Positions 9,064 to 17,796 of a stretch of 64,000 nt of DNA are shown here, piece after piece. Made by a program: the position numbers and the translations under genes. The notes under the pieces were generated by a model. The model ran no database searches, was not told where the DNA came from, and saw nothing but the letters and a program-made list of their open reading frames with translations. Source of the stretch: Haloferax marinisediminis (GTDB lineage: Archaea > Halobacteriota > Halobacteria > Halobacteriales > Haloferacaceae); assembly GCF_009674585.1 (NCBI RefSeq), contig NZ_WKJP01000001.1:186001-250000 (forward strand). Direction: 5' to 3'. Numbering within the stretch: the first letter of the stretch is position 1; each line of letters begins with the position of its first letter.

Positions 9064-11094
9064 ATGCCATCAGAGAAATCTACAGCTGACAATTCAGTAC
9101 CAACAGAATCCCGCTCTCGGCTCTCCGTGTCGCGGCGCAAGATGCTCACGCTCCTCGGCGTCGGCGGCCTCACTGGAATCGCAGGAGTCGGAAGTGCCCA
9201 CCCGGGTGGCGTTACCGACGACCCAACCGAGTCGGACGAACACGAGGTCCACCGCGGGCTGCACAATCACGGTGCACCGGACCCCAGTCAACCGCTCATC
9301 GACCTCGATGCGACACACAACAGCGTCGTCAGCAGCGGCCCATCCGCTCACGTCGTGAAGAATCTCGCACTCGTAGGACGCGGCGAACGCCTCCTTCCAA
9401 ACGGAACGACCGACGTGTGGGCACTCGACGGCTATGCCTATATCGGGACGTTCAACACGCCCTGCGGGACGGGTGCCGGGTTCGGTAGCGGCGAACTCGT
9501 AGACGACCTCCTCGGCCCCGGTATCGCCGTCTTCGACGTCCACAACCCCAACAAGCCCGAGTACGTCGGTAGCATCCCCTCGGTTGCGGGCAGTCGTACC
9601 AACGACGTGAAGGTCGCGAACATGAACTCCGGACGCATCCTCGCGCACTCCAACGAGTCCTGTGGCGGCGGTCCGGGTGGATTCGAACTCTACAACGTGG
9701 ACGACCCACTCGCACCACAGCACCTCGCACACGTCCAGACCGACGATATGAATGCATTCTTGCGTGACAACTTTGGCTTCACCGACTTCGGTGTCCACAA
9801 CCTCTGGTTCTTCACACAGGGGGCGAACGACTACATCGCTGCAGTCGTCGAAAGCGAACTCGGCAACTTCCAGATTTACGACATCACGGACCCGTCCAAC
9901 CCGGTGTTCGTGAGTGGATGGGGTGCTGAGAGCCTGTTCGACTCCAACGTCGATTGGGCTTCGACGACCGACTTCGGCCTCATACTCGAAGCAGACGCCT
10001 ACCTGTTCAGCGGCTACGGTTCCTCGCAGAATCGTTTCCTGCACGACATCGTCGTCAACGAAGACGGTACCCGCGCATACCTCGCCAACTGGGACGCTGG
10101 CCTCGTCCTCCTCGACATCTCGGACCCGGCCAACCCGACGCTCGTCTCGCAGGCGATCGAACCGAGTGTGGGTGACGGCGAAGTCAACAGTCACCAGGCG
10201 TTCCCGAACGAGGACGGCAGCATCGTCGTCGAAACCGAAGAGGACTTCGACCCATTCACGCTCACCTTCGACATCACCAGTGGCCCAGACGCAGACGAGT
10301 ACCCGGCCGCAGAAGGGGCGATTACCTCCCCAATCGTCGAACTCCCCGGTGGCGAGATGAGCGGACCAACCACGTACGTCGGCCTCGCGTGTGACGCAGC
10401 AACCGTCCCGCCAGCACCTTCCCCGGACCACGTCGCAGTCATCCAGCGTGGCGTGTGTGCATTCTCACAGAAAGCACAGAATATCGTCGATGCTGGCTAC
10501 GCCGGGATGGTCGTGTTCAACGACGAAGCACGCGGTGACGCGCTCGTGACGATGGGTGGCACGGCAGTCGACACCCCCGGTCTCTTCGTCGGCCACTCCA
10601 CTGGCCTGAAGATTCTCGGTGTTGGGTCTGCGGCGGACCTCGTCGTGGGTGCCGCCGGCGAATCTGTCTCGGCCACCGCGGAACCCCAGCGCTGGGGCAA
10701 CGTCCGCATCTGGGACTACTCCGACGAATCGAATCCGGACCTCCTCAGCGAGTTCGACACGGTGTGCAGCGCCAACCCCAGCGACCCAAGTTGCGACCCA
10801 CGTGGTACCTACTCGGTCCACAACATCATCGTCGAAGACGACATGGTGTACATCTCGTGGTACTCCGACGGCGTCCTCATCGTCGACATCTCGGACCCAG
10901 CGAACCCCGTCGAAGTCGCCCGGTACAGCCCCGGTGGACAGGAGTTCGAAGACCAGAACGGCGGTATTCAGGACGTGTGGGGCATCGACAAAGAGAAGAA
11001 CAGTCCGTGGATTTACGCCTCCGACCGCAACGGTGGTCTGTACGTCCTGAAGGAACTCGGGTCTGGGTCGGAAAAGCGCAACAACCGTAACTGA
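9064..11094 (+). CDS. Tat-exported LVIVD-repeat protein with inserted PA domain
   Basis: A 676-residue exported protein. The N-terminus carries a twin-arginine signal (SRRKMLTLLG) followed by a hydrophobic stretch and cleavage near GSAHPG. The body consists of LVIVD beta-propeller repeats, with units such as GIAVFDVHNPNKPEYVGSIP, QIYDITDPSNPVFVSGWG, LVLLDISDPANPTLVSQAI and VLIVDISDPANPVEVARYSP. Between the later blades, roughly residues 430-540, lies a protease-associated (PA) domain-like segment (VAVIQRGVCAFSQKAQNIVD, YAGMVVFNDEARGDALV). LVIVD proteins are surface proteins of unknown ligand; the PA insert suggests protein binding. An AT-rich promoter lies at about 8979-8995. Confidence 0.88.
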   Translation: MPSEKSTADNSVPTESRSRLSVSRRKMLTLLGVGGLTGIAGVGSAHPGGVTDDPTESDEHEVHRGLHNHGAPDPSQPLIDLDATHNSVVSSGPSAHVVKNLALVGRGERLLPNGTTDVWALDGYAYIGTFNTPCGTGAGFGSGELVDDLLGPGIAVFDVHNPNKPEYVGSIPSVAGSRTNDVKVANMNSGRILAHSNESCGGGPGGFELYNVDDPLAPQHLAHVQTDDMNAFLRDNFGFTDFGVHNLWFFTQGANDYIAAVVESELGNFQIYDITDPSNPVFVSGWGAESLFDSNVDWASTTDFGLILEADAYLFSGYGSSQNRFLHDIVVNEDGTRAYLANWDAGLVLLDISDPANPTLVSQAIEPSVGDGEVNSHQAFPNEDGSIVVETEEDFDPFTLTFDITSGPDADEYPAAEGAITSPIVELPGGEMSGPTTYVGLACDAATVPPAPSPDHVAVIQRGVCAFSQKAQNIVDAGYAGMVVFNDEARGDALVTMGGTAVDTPGLFVGHSTGLKILGVGSAADLVVGAAGESVSATAEPQRWGNVRIWDYSDESNPDLLSEFDTVCSANPSDPSCDPRGTYSVHNIIVEDDMVYISWYSDGVLIVDISDPANPVEVARYSPGGQEFEDQNGGIQDVWGIDKEKNSPWIYASDRNGGLYVLKELGSGSEKRNNRN

Positions 11095-11107
11095 GCCGGC
11101 ATCGAAC

Positions 11108-11124
11108 CCGTGAACCGTTCACGG
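11108..11124 (+). terminator. Short perfect hairpin after the LVIVD gene
   Basis: Seven-base arms CCGTGAA (11108-11114) and TTCACGG (11118-11124) enclose a three-base loop, 13 bases after the stop of the LVIVD gene. No T-run follows directly, so a role in transcript end formation or stability is inferred. Confidence 0.45.
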
Positions 11125-11470
11125 TGAGTCTGCTTCGGTCCACCCCCGAGGTTGCCAGCGGCTACGGCTCACCTTCGTATGAGAGATGCGCTTGAAGTTC
11201 AGCCGAAAGAAAGCATACCAAACAGTTATCAACAAATCTCCCGAACGTGTTTTTGGGTTACAGAGTGTTGTGATTAGCGTCCTCACAAGGACACGTCCTA
11301 CTTTCACATCCTCTGTAGCCTATCTTCTACTTCGATAGAAGCCTCTCTGAGAGTTCGAGACTCAGTGAGATGGAGAACTGCAGTCCAGGTGTTGCAGAGA
11401 GTGCCAGATTCAGACATTCCGATGGCTGTGATGGGGATTCAGTGTCACCAAAGAACCGACTGAAATTATG
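11125..11470. other. Gene-poor, relatively AT-rich stretch between the LVIVD gene and the tRNA cluster
   Basis: I see no convincing gene here. Two short minus-strand frames (about 11119-11307 and 11327-11509) lack haloarchaeal codon and amino-acid bias, and the second runs into the tRNA-tail relic. A six-base hairpin CTTCTA/TAGAAG lies at 11324-11341. The base composition is lower in GC than the neighbouring genes, which fits remnant accessory DNA. Confidence 0.5.
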
Positions 11471-11518
11471 ATGGCCCATCGGGTTGCGAACCACGGTCAT
11501 TCCGCTCACTCCGTTCGC
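11471..11518 (-). repeat. tRNA-tail relic E (downstream of the CAU tRNA)
   Basis: Read on the minus strand, bases 11500-11471 are a degenerate copy of the T-arm and acceptor end of the CAU tRNA that ends at 11585. Just before it, at 11518-11503, lies the 16-base core GCGAACGGAGTGAGCG, shared with relics downstream of tRNA-Val and tRNA-Phe. The spacer from the tRNA also contains TTCGAATCAGGGAG, likewise found downstream of tRNA-Val. Confidence 0.7.
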
Positions 11519-11584
11519 TTCACTCCCTGATTCGAACCGCCATGGCGGGAACGTTCGGCCCTCGCTGTCGCTCGGGCACTCACA

Positions 11585-11659
11585 TGGGCCCCATGGGGTT
11601 CGAACCCATGACCACCCGGTTATGAGCCGAGCGCTCTGACCAGACTGAGCTAGGGGCCC
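11585..11659 (-). tRNA. tRNA with CAU anticodon (elongator Met or Ile2)
   Basis: A 75-base gene without intron. Acceptor strands GGGCCCC and GGGGCCC pair fully, the T-arm has TTCGAAC, and the anticodon loop is CTCATAA. The acceptor does not look like an archaeal initiator (AGC-type). CAU could be elongator Met or the Ile2 tRNA whose C34 is converted to agmatidine by TiaS; the sequence alone does not settle it. Confidence 0.88.
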
Positions 11660-11761
11660 TCGGTCGATTCTATTCCGGCCGCCCTCTTATGTCTTATCAG
11701 AAGGCGTCGACGGTGACGGGTCGCACCGCTCACCGGGTTGGGGGTGGGGGAATGAAGGAAG

Positions 11762-11865
11762 CGCCGCCGCCAGGACTCGAACCTGGGACCACCTCGTGTC
11801 TGCGGACGGCAGCCGGAACTGCAATCCCTAACAGCGAGGTGCTCTACCAACTGAGCTACGGCGGC
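11762..11865 (-). tRNA. tRNA-Asn(GTT), copy 1, with 31-base intron
   Basis: Acceptor GCCGCCG pairs with CGGCGGC and the discriminator is G, as usual for Asn. The anticodon loop CTGTTA is interrupted after position 37 by an intron at 11798-11828; the exons add up to 73 bases. The intron sits at the canonical archaeal position and can form the bulge-helix-bulge cut by EndA; RtcB (2879-4306) would seal the exons. A second near-identical gene lies 127 bases upstream on the same strand. Confidence 0.92.
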
Positions 11866-11992
11866 TCGCACCCGTACATATCGAGTGGAGTTTGAAGTGG
11901 ATTTCGTTTTGGACGAGCGTCGTCACTTCGAAGTCAGACACTCATTCTCGGGGAAGATAGCAGTCACTGGAAAGCGTTGAAAGTGAGAGAAG

Positions 11993-12096
11993 CGCCACCG
12001 CCAGGACTCGAACCTGGGACAACCTCGTGTCTGCGGACAGCAGCCGGAACTGCAATCCCTAACAGCGAGGTGCTCTACCAACTGAGCTACGGCGGC
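11993..12096 (-). tRNA. tRNA-Asn(GTT), copy 2, with 31-base intron
   Basis: Same architecture as copy 1, with the intron at 12029-12059 differing by one base. The acceptor 3' strand reads CGGTGGC, giving a G4-U69 wobble instead of G-C, and one base of the variable region also differs. The two genes are a tandem duplication including the intron. Confidence 0.92.
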
Positions 12097-12232
12097 TTTC
12101 GTCTGCAATGCTTCGTATTCGACGTTTCCTGATAGGGCTTTCGTTTTTGCCCGACGGCTGGCGGATGACAGCGACTCACGCGGTCGCGAGCGCACCGTCA
12201 CGCTTTCGCCACCCGGCACGGAACTGACGCCC

Positions 12233-13594
12233 ATGACGAACTCGGACCTCGACGCAGTCGTCGCCGCGGTCCGCGAGCGTATCGACCCCGACGAGGAGGA
12301 ACGTCGGGCGCTCGCCGATGCGGCGGCGGAACTGGAGTCCCGCGTCCACGACGCGCTGGCGGACCTGCCGGTCGACGCCGACGTGCTGCAAGTCGGCAGC
12401 ACCGCCCGTGGAACGTGGCTCTCTGGCGACCGTGACATCGACCTCTTCGTCCGGTTTCCCGAGGACCTCACGCGAGAGGAACTGCAAGAGTACGGTCTCG
12501 CCGTCGGCCACGCCGTCCTCCCCGACGGTCACGAAGAGTACGCCGAACACCCCTACGTCAAAGGAGACTACGACGGATTCGACGTCGACCTCGTCCCGTG
12601 CTACGACGTGCCGACGGCACCCGACATCCGCTCTGCAGTCGACCGGACACCGTTCCACAACGCCTACCTCACAGAACGCCTCGACGACGACCTCGCCGCC
12701 GACGTTCGTGTGTTCAAACGCTTCTTGAAAGGAATCGGTGCCTACGGCAGTGACCTCCGGACAGAGGGCTTCTCTGGATACCTCGCTGAACTCCTCATCC
12801 TCGAATACGGCGGCTTCGAACCACTCCTCCGCGCTGCGGCAGACTGGAACCCACAAGTCGAATTCGACCCCGAAGACCACGGCACACGAACCTTCTCCGA
12901 CCCGCTTGTCGTCATCGACCCGACGGACCCCGAGCGAAACGTCGCGGCCGTCTGCTCGGCGGAGAACGTCGCTCGCCTCCAGCACTACGCTCGCAGTCTG
13001 CTCGCGGACCCACGCGAGGACCTCTTTTTCCTCCCCGACCCACCTGCGCTCGATGCAGACGGTGTTCGAGCCCACCTCGAGCGCCGCGGCACCACACCTG
13101 TCGCCATCGTCTTCGACGCCCCCGACCTCGTCGACGACCAGCTCTACCCTCAACTTCGGAAGTCGCTCGATGGCGTCGCGGACGGCCTCGACCGGCGCGG
13201 GTTCGACGTGTTCAGAACGGAGACGTTCGCTGCCGACGACGCAGTGCTGTTCGTCGAACTCTCGGTCGCAGAACGGCCCGCCGTCGAACGACACGACGGG
13301 CCACCAGTGCACGTCAGACAGCACGCAGAAGGGTTCTACGGGGCGTACGCAGACGGCGAGGACCACTATGGCCCGTTCCTCGATGGAGACCGGTACGTCG
13401 TCGAACGGGACCGAGAGTTCACGTCTGCGACGGCGTTCCTCACGAGCGAGTCACTGTTCGACGTTGCACTCGGCAAGCACGTCGAATCGACACTGCGAGA
13501 AGACGGCTACGAGGTTCTCGTCGCCGACGAGGTCGCCGCCCTCGCCGACACGTTCGGTTCAGAGTTGGGTCGTTACTTCGACCCGAGGCCGTGA
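12233..13594 (+). CDS. cca: CCA-adding tRNA nucleotidyltransferase (archaeal class I)
   Basis: A 453-residue enzyme that adds CCA to tRNA 3' ends, needed here because none of the tRNA genes encodes CCA. The nucleotidyltransferase signature is GSTARGTWLSGDRDIDLFV (residues 56-74), whose paired aspartates bind metal; a further acidic residue lies in GFDVDLVPCYDV. Length and order match archaeal class I Cca. The gene follows the tRNA-Asn pair and points away from it. Its last 22 bases overlap the end of the convergent histone deacetylase gene. Confidence 0.95.
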   Translation: MTNSDLDAVVAAVRERIDPDEEERRALADAAAELESRVHDALADLPVDADVLQVGSTARGTWLSGDRDIDLFVRFPEDLTREELQEYGLAVGHAVLPDGHEEYAEHPYVKGDYDGFDVDLVPCYDVPTAPDIRSAVDRTPFHNAYLTERLDDDLAADVRVFKRFLKGIGAYGSDLRTEGFSGYLAELLILEYGGFEPLLRAAADWNPQVEFDPEDHGTRTFSDPLVVIDPTDPERNVAAVCSAENVARLQHYARSLLADPREDLFFLPDPPALDADGVRAHLERRGTTPVAIVFDAPDLVDDQLYPQLRKSLDGVADGLDRRGFDVFRTETFAADDAVLFVELSVAERPAVERHDGPPVHVRQHAEGFYGAYADGEDHYGPFLDGDRYVVERDREFTSATAFLTSESLFDVALGKHVESTLREDGYEVLVADEVAALADTFGSELGRYFDPRP

Positions 13595-14586
13595 ACGTCG
13601 CGAATTTCGTCGACGAGGTCGACGTTCTTCTGGTCGGGTTCTTCGTCGGGGTCCATCGCGATTCGGCCGTCGAACGTCTCGTGGACGATTGCGACGCCTT
13701 CTGAGAGCGTGTCGAGACCGTATCCGCCTTCGAGAACGAACGAGAGCGCGGCGTCGGTGTTCTCACAGAGGTCCCGGACTCGTTCGGTGAGCATCGCGTA
13801 GCCTTCGGTGGAGACGCGCATCCGCGAGATTGGGTCGTGTCGGTGCGCGTCGAACCCGGCGCTCACGATGAACAGGTCGGGGTCGAACTCCTCGACTGCC
13901 GGTTCGATGGTCTCTTCGAACGAGTAGACGTAGTCGGCGTCGCCAGCACCGGCACGGAGCGGGACGTTGAGGTTCGTCCCCTCCGCGCCGTCGGCACCAG
14001 TCTCTTCGACTTCACCCGTCCCGGGGTAGAGGCCGTCTTCGTGGATCGACGCATAGAACACGTCGTCACGGTCGTAGAAGATGTCCTGCGTGCCGTTTCC
14101 GTGGTGGACGTCCCAGTCGAAGATGGCGACGCGTTCGGCGAGGCCATCGTCGATGACTGCTTGTGCGGCGACGGCGGCGTTGTTGAAGAAGCAAAAGCCC
14201 ATGGCGTCGTCCACGACGGCGTGGTGTCCCGGTGGGCGGCCAAGCGAGAACGGTGTATCACGGCCATCGTCACCTGCGAGTGCCGAGCGTGCGCCCCACT
14301 CGGCGAGACCGGCAGACGCGAGGGCGGCGACCCACGACTCTTCGACAGCGACCGTGTCAGGGTCCCAGTTCCCGCCGCCGCCACGACAGAACGATTCGAA
14401 CTCGTCGACGTAGTCTGCGTCGTGGATGGCGGTGACAGTCGATTTCTCGGCCGGTGCTGCGTCGACGTACTCGACGCCGTGGCGTTTCGCCAGTCCGCGT
14501 CGAATCGCACGAAGACGGTCTGCCGTCTCTGGGTGTCGTGGCCCGGTATCGTGGTCGAGACACGTTTCGCTGTAGCCGAAGCGCAT
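13573..14586 (-). CDS. Histone deacetylase family protein (class II/AcuC-like)
   Basis: A 337-residue zinc-dependent deacetylase. Active-site motifs are complete: RPPGHHAVVDDAMGFCFFNN (tandem histidines), FDWDVHHGNGTQDIFY (zinc ligands Asp and His) and VSAGFDAHRHD, plus a C-terminal GGYGLDTL. In Haloferax the equivalent protein (HdaI, as I remember) is the class II deacetylase. The ATG shares its first base with the stop codon of the histone gene (TAATG), so translation is probably coupled. Histone or other lysine-acetylated proteins are the expected substrates, an inference from context. Confidence 0.93.
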   Translation of the reverse strand: MRFGYSETCLDHDTGPRHPETADRLRAIRRGLAKRHGVEYVDAAPAEKSTVTAIHDADYVDEFESFCRGGGGNWDPDTVAVEESWVAALASAGLAEWGARSALAGDDGRDTPFSLGRPPGHHAVVDDAMGFCFFNNAAVAAQAVIDDGLAERVAIFDWDVHHGNGTQDIFYDRDDVFYASIHEDGLYPGTGEVEETGADGAEGTNLNVPLRAGAGDADYVYSFEETIEPAVEEFDPDLFIVSAGFDAHRHDPISRMRVSTEGYAMLTERVRDLCENTDAALSFVLEGGYGLDTLSEGVAIVHETFDGRIAMDPDEEPDQKNVDLVDEIRDVHGLGSK

Positions 14587-15017
14587 TATTCGAAGAGAGA
14601 GAAGTAGGTCTCGATGTCCTCGGCTTGCACCGTTCGTCGGTCGGCGTGGTGGGCGAGTTTCACCGCAGCGCTCGCCACGTTGTTGGCGTAGTCTTCGAGG
14701 ATATCGGCCAGTGCGATTCGAGCATCCATCGCGACGCGGTAGCGGTCGTCGATCTGGAGGCGTGCGATACGGTCGATGGGCGCGACGGGGAGATAGAGGT
14801 CGTCTCGGTCGACGACCTGTTGGACGCCGAAGTCTTCGGCCATCAACGTCTTGCGACCGTCCGCCGTCGCCCGCTCGGCGGCGTCGATTGCCAACTCGGC
14901 ACCGTGGTCCTGAATCCGACGAGCGAGCTCCTCTGCAGCGCCTGCACTGACCCGAAGGTCACCCGCGTTCTGCCGGATAATCGCGTCTACCGGGGCGAAC
15001 GGTAGCTCGACACTCAT
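14586..15017 (-). CDS. hstA: Archaeal doublet histone
   Basis: A 143-residue protein with two histone folds in one chain (about residues 1-68 and 75-143). FAPVDAIIRQNAGDLRVS starts the first and PIDRIARLQIDDRYRVAM the second; AEDFGVQQ and AEDIETYF are the equivalent C-terminal helices. The doublet form is typical of haloarchaea. It should bind DNA as a histone-like or regulatory protein. ATG at 15017 is fixed by the fold start; a TATA-like element TTATAC lies about 25-30 bases upstream on the minus strand. It is followed without gap by the histone deacetylase. Confidence 0.95.
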   Translation of the reverse strand: MSVELPFAPVDAIIRQNAGDLRVSAGAAEELARRIQDHGAELAIDAAERATADGRKTLMAEDFGVQQVVDRDDLYLPVAPIDRIARLQIDDRYRVAMDARIALADILEDYANNVASAAVKLAHHADRRTVQAEDIETYFSLFE

Positions 15018-15182
15018 ACCCACATATCGGGTCCGTCCGGCGTATAATCCTTTCCGTCGCGGTGGCTTCTGTATTTTATCGGGCGCACAGCTCCTGAAAC
15101 CGGTCTTGAGTGGCGTCATACGGTTGACAGAGGCGGTTCAGACGACACAGACAGCGACTGTGTCGGCGGCGCCCGAGCGAGG

Positions 15183-16622
15183 TTACCGCTTTGCGCCCGT
15201 GTGGACTTCGACCGAGTCCGCAGTGATGCGACCGTCGGTCTCGGCTCCGTTGACCGTCACCTCGTCGCCGAGTCCGAGTTCGGCGTCAGTCTCGACGGTC
15301 TTCGTCTGTGTCCCGTCGTCAAGGATGACAGGGTTGCCGGCTTGGACGACTGTCCCCGTGAACTCGACCGGTTCACCGTCTGCACTGGCGCTAGACGAGT
15401 CCGCAGACGAGTCGGTCGACGCGGTCGAACTGGCCGCACTCGAGTCACCCGAGAACGCGCCGAGTCCCTGGTCGCTGGACGCAGACGTCTCTGCGTCGCT
15501 GCCACCAGCGTTGCCGGGGGCGTCGTCCATGACCGTGATAGACGACCGCCAGCCGGCGGACGCTTCGAGGTCCTCTTGCCAGCCCTCTTTGATTTGGACG
15601 TCTGTGATGACGACGTAGTCGGCGAGGTCGACGTCGGTGTCCGCTTTCTCGCCCCAGAGTGCGACGCGGATGTCGCCCGTGTCGTCCTTCACGCGGATGT
15701 TTCTGACCTGTCCTTGCGACCCGTCGTCGCGGTCGAAGGTTCGTTTGCCGTCGGACTCGATGACGCCACCGGCGATGTCCACCGTCTGCCCGAGTTCGAG
15801 CGCTTCGATGTCTGTCGTCTCGGGGACGTACTCGATGTCCTCGTCGATGACTTCGACTGCACCGCGCGACCCGACGTGGAGTTCGAGCGACCCGTCACGT
15901 TCGCGGACGTAGCCATCGACGACTTCGACGGACTCGCCGGTGTCGAGTTCTCCTGCGAGGTCTGCTCGTTCGTCCCAGAGCGTCACGCGGATGCGACCCG
16001 TTGCGTCGCCAAGCGAGAGGTTCGAGACGCGGCCTTCGGAGCCGTCGTCACGGTCGAACGTCCGAACCTCACCCGTGTCGAGGAGTTTCCCTTTGAGGTT
16101 CACGTCCGAGAGTCCGAGCGCGAGGTCTTCGACTCGGTAGCTATCGAGAATCTGGACGTCGACTTCGGCGTCGGGGTCTTCTTCGACCTTGTTCGCACTG
16201 ATTTCGACACCGTTGTAGCCATCTTTCGGCCGACCGGCGATGCGAAGGACGGTTCCGACTTCGAGGTTCTCCTCGGCGCCCACAGCCATCTCGTCCCACA
16301 GCGAGACGCGGATGCGGCCGGTCTCGTCGGCGACTTCGATGTTGAGGACGCGACCGTCTTCGTCTTCGCCGTCGCGTTCGAAGGTCCGAATCTCGCCGAT
16401 GCTGATGACCTTGGCGAGGAACTTCACGTCCTCCATCCCGGGTTCGATGTCGGCGATGCCGTTTACTTCCTCGTCGCGGAGTTCGTGGGCGATGAGCATC
16501 GCCGCCGTCTCCTCGTCGGCGAGGCCGCCCATCTGTTCGACCTTGTCTTTTACCGCGGCCTCGAACTTCTCGAACTCGACGTCGGTATCGAGGTCCTCGT
16601 ACACGTCCTCGATGACGCCCAT
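15183..16622 (-). CDS. rpa2: RPA-like single-stranded DNA-binding protein with four OB folds
   Basis: A 479-residue replication protein A homologue. After a helical N-terminus (1-65) come three full OB folds at about 65-165, 175-270 and 280-370, each with a GRxRVxLWDE-like strand (GRIRVSLWDE, GRIRVTLWDE, GDIRVALWGE), then a Ser/Ala/Asp-rich linker and a shorter fourth OB fold (PVEFTGTVVQAGNP onward). It binds ssDNA in replication and repair. In Haloferax this is the essential Rpa2, encoded without the Rpap partners of Rpa1 and Rpa3. It lies upstream of histone and deacetylase on the same strand, with a 165-base gap. A palindrome CGCTTAAGCG at 16707-16716 lies in its promoter region. Confidence 0.93.
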   Translation of the reverse strand: MGVIEDVYEDLDTDVEFEKFEAAVKDKVEQMGGLADEETAAMLIAHELRDEEVNGIADIEPGMEDVKFLAKVISIGEIRTFERDGEDEDGRVLNIEVADETGRIRVSLWDEMAVGAEENLEVGTVLRIAGRPKDGYNGVEISANKVEEDPDAEVDVQILDSYRVEDLALGLSDVNLKGKLLDTGEVRTFDRDDGSEGRVSNLSLGDATGRIRVTLWDERADLAGELDTGESVEVVDGYVRERDGSLELHVGSRGAVEVIDEDIEYVPETTDIEALELGQTVDIAGGVIESDGKRTFDRDDGSQGQVRNIRVKDDTGDIRVALWGEKADTDVDLADYVVITDVQIKEGWQEDLEASAGWRSSITVMDDAPGNAGGSDAETSASSDQGLGAFSGDSSAASSTASTDSSADSSSASADGEPVEFTGTVVQAGNPVILDDGTQTKTVETDAELGLGDEVTVNGAETDGRITADSVEVHTGAKR

Positions 16623-16887
16623 CAGGCGTCACCTCCCTGTCCAAATCGCGCACGTCGCGGCAGACGACACGTCGTACTCATTCTATGGACGAACAGGGAA
16701 GGCCGGCGCTTAAGCGTTGTTTTCCTCGTGGTTAGGACCGAGCGACCTCGGCGCAAATCAGACGACATAGTGGGGGATGGGACCGCCTTCACGTAAGAAC
16801 GTTCGCCGGACAGAATGCCATCGAACCTCGCTGGACGACAGACTCATCGACCTGCGCTGAACGTGGGACCGATCCAAGACGATATGT

Positions 16888-17397
16888 TCAGGTGTCGAGT
16901 TCGCGCCGAGTCAGTGTTCGGCGTCCGTTCACGTCGTCGTGGACGACCTCGATTGCTGCGGGGAGTTGGAACGAAAAGCGTAGTTGTGCCCGATAGCCGA
17001 GGGGGACGAGTGCTTGCGTGCATCCCTCGTCAGGTGCGACATCTTCCACCGTCTGGATGACGACTGTAGCGGTGTTCGAGTCAGAATCGTAGTCGGCGGC
17101 GGCGAGACGGACGACCGAACAGCCGTTCGCCCCCCAGAGACAGCCTTCGACGGTGATGACGCCCTCGGCGACGGCGGGGACGGTTGCCCTCCCGTCCGTG
17201 GGGCAGTCATCCGTCGGGACCGGGGAGAGCGACTGCTCGACTAACACCGGTTCACTCGGCGTGGGCGTCGGTGTGGTCGACGTGGTCTCTGTCGTCGTCT
17301 GGTCGCCGTCGCGGTCGTCAGTGTCGTCATCGGCCGCGCACCCCGCGAGGGAGACACAGACTCCAGCGACCCCGGCGAGGATGGCGCGTCGTTTCAC
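16888..17397 (-). CDS. Hypothetical lipoprotein (169 aa)
   Basis: GTG at 17397 gives a classic lipoprotein start, VKRRAILAGVAGVCVSLAGC, with the lipobox LAGC at residues 17-20; the segment upstream is not protein-like. A Thr/Pro/Ser-rich linker (TETTSTTPTPTPSEP) precedes a compact domain with four or five cysteines (DDCPTD, EGCLWGANGCSVV, DEGCTQA), suggesting disulfides outside the cell. Function unknown. Confidence 0.82.
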   Translation of the reverse strand: MKRRAILAGVAGVCVSLAGCAADDDTDDRDGDQTTTETTSTTPTPTPSEPVLVEQSLSPVPTDDCPTDGRATVPAVAEGVITVEGCLWGANGCSVVRLAAADYDSDSNTATVVIQTVEDVAPDEGCTQALVPLGYRAQLRFSFQLPAAIEVVHDDVNGRRTLTRRELDT

Positions 17398-17581
17398 GCC
17401 CGGTGCTACAGCACGTCGGCAAAAAGTCCTTGTGTCGAAACAGGTGTGCCCAGGGGTGAAACCACACTCCTCCTCGTCCGAAGCGTCACCCGGTCCTCGT
17501 GCCGTGGTCCCGCGGTTCACTGGCAGTTCACATCGTAACCGTCTTAAGTAACCGTCGAGTACCGAAGAATGCAGCAAGACA

Positions 17582-17654
17582 GTCCTGATAGGGTAGTGGA
17601 CTATCCTCCTGGCTTGCGGAGCCAGGGACCGGAGTTCAAATCTCCGTCAGGACG
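17582..17654 (+). tRNA. tRNA-Arg(GCG)
   Basis: A 73-base gene. Acceptor GTCCTGA pairs with TCAGGAC; anticodon stem CTGGC/GCCAG encloses the loop TTGCGGA; T-arm has TTCAAAT; discriminator G. No intron, and no tail relic follows this tRNA. Confidence 0.93.
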
Positions 17655-17796
17655 TTTCTCTTCCGAAACTACACCTCCGAGACACCTCTGTGCCTCTCGA
17701 TTCTCTGCCCCCGAAAATCGTTATTGGAGTGACTAACTCACGCCTCAACGAGAGCGCAATCGCTCGTGACAGAACAGACTCGGTAAAAGTTGGATA

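Noticed and set aside
11119-11307. 62-codon minus-strand frame after the LVIVD gene
   Set aside because: Arg/Lys-rich with no acidic bias, no neighbour coupling and no motif; unlikely to be a haloarchaeal gene.
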